Below, one piece after another: positions 6,608-6,785 of a stretch of DNA of 6,785 bases (position 1 is its first letter; the number at the start of each line of letters is the position of its first letter). The position numbers and the translations under genes were made by a program. The notes beneath the pieces are model-generated. The model was not told the origin of the DNA. It saw only the letters and a program-made list of their open reading frames with translations, and made no database searches. This stretch comes from Candidatus Blautia equi (lineage in GTDB: Bacteria; Bacillota; Clostridia; Lachnospirales; Lachnospiraceae): positions 1 through 6,785 of the forward strand of contig JAGHUU010000215.1 of assembly GCA_018064695.1 (NCBI GenBank). The letters run 5' to 3'.

Positions 6608-6625
6608 AGTACTTCTGAATATAAT
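6597..6625 (+). promoter_or_regulatory. Near-consensus sigma-A promoter of the small gene at 6681
   Basis: TTGATA (6597-6602) and TATAAT (6620-6625) are separated by exactly 17 bp, and the -10 is a perfect consensus match. The predicted transcription start is near 6632, leaving a leader of about 49 nt before ATG 6681. It is the strongest promoter in the window by sequence. Confidence 0.85.
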
Positions 6626-6680
6626 ATAGGCAGGAATACTTTGATTTATAAAGCACATACTAAAGAAGGAGGTGTTAGAT

Positions 6681-6785
6681 ATGGCAACTTCAAGTATTAC
6701 CAAAAATTTTGTTGTTTCTGGTTCAAAGCAAGTAGAGATGTTTGCCAATGCCATTGAAGAATCATATCAGGAATCTCTTCGTAGA
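6681..6785 (+). CDS. Start of a small hypothetical protein, truncated by the window end
   Basis: Thirty-five codons are visible before the window ends, beginning MATSSITKNFVVSG and continuing with an acidic helix-like stretch (VEMFANAIEES). AAGGAGG (6666-6672) lies 8 nt before the ATG, an excellent ribosome binding site, and a near-consensus promoter precedes it. From memory, this N-terminus resembles short uncharacterised proteins common in Clostridia that sometimes sit beside a toxin-like partner. That resemblance is unverified and the remainder is outside the window, so no function is assigned. A toxin-antitoxin antitoxin is one possibility, supported only by small size, strong expression signals and a repeat over the promoter. 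The reading frame is certain because of the ribosome site. Confidence 0.75.
   Translation, partial: MATSSITKNFVVSGSKQVEMFANAIEESYQESLRR

Overview
The window looks like chromosomal DNA of an anaerobic gut-type Firmicute, most likely Lachnospiraceae or a close Clostridial relative. This rests on strong AGGAG-type ribosome binding sites, sigma-A-like promoters, a FadR/GntR regulator beside a catabolic operon, and a membrane-anchored sugar-binding protein paired with a YesM-like sensor kinase. The taxonomic call is inference. All supported genes are on the + strand.

Region 1 (1-940): an AT-rich upstream stretch carries a promoter for a FadR-subfamily (FCD) GntR regulator at 175-885. The gene ends at a near-perfect 15-bp hairpin terminator (about 900-938). 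Region 2 (941-4430): a promoter with an extended -10 (978-1006) is flanked by an inverted repeat, 9 bp exact and 13/16 overall, which is a good candidate operator. It leads, through a leader of about 157 nt, into a tight three-gene operon: an amidohydrolase-2 family hydrolase (1170-2072), an NAD-type malic enzyme (2085-3257) and a malate/L-lactate (Ldh2) family dehydrogenase (3283-4383), closed by a probable terminator at 4394-4426. I read this as a regulated pathway in which a hydrolysed or decarboxylated precursor yields a 2-hydroxy acid or dicarboxylate that is oxidised, finally giving pyruvate, CO2 and NADH. The substrate cannot be named from the sequence and no transporter is present.

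Region 3 (4480 to about 5815): a membrane-anchored periplasmic-binding-protein-like sensor overlaps by 4 nt (ATGA) the start of a YesM/LytS-like histidine kinase. This resembles the known XylFII-LytS sugar-sensing arrangement. The kinase is cut off after about 115 codons.

Region 4 (about 5815-6785): base composition drops abruptly (one 60-nt line at 5161 is 67% GC, one at 5881 is 35%). The kinase reading frame runs in frame into the C-terminal half of a HAD-family hydrolase that lacks its catalytic DxD motif. After it come a GNAT acetyltransferase (6124-6573) and, behind a consensus promoter overlapped by a tandem 11-bp repeat, the start of a small protein at 6681 that runs off the window. 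The switch inside one ORF is the most striking feature. It is either a real deletion or recombination breakpoint, or an assembly chimera joining two genomes, and the sequence alone cannot decide.
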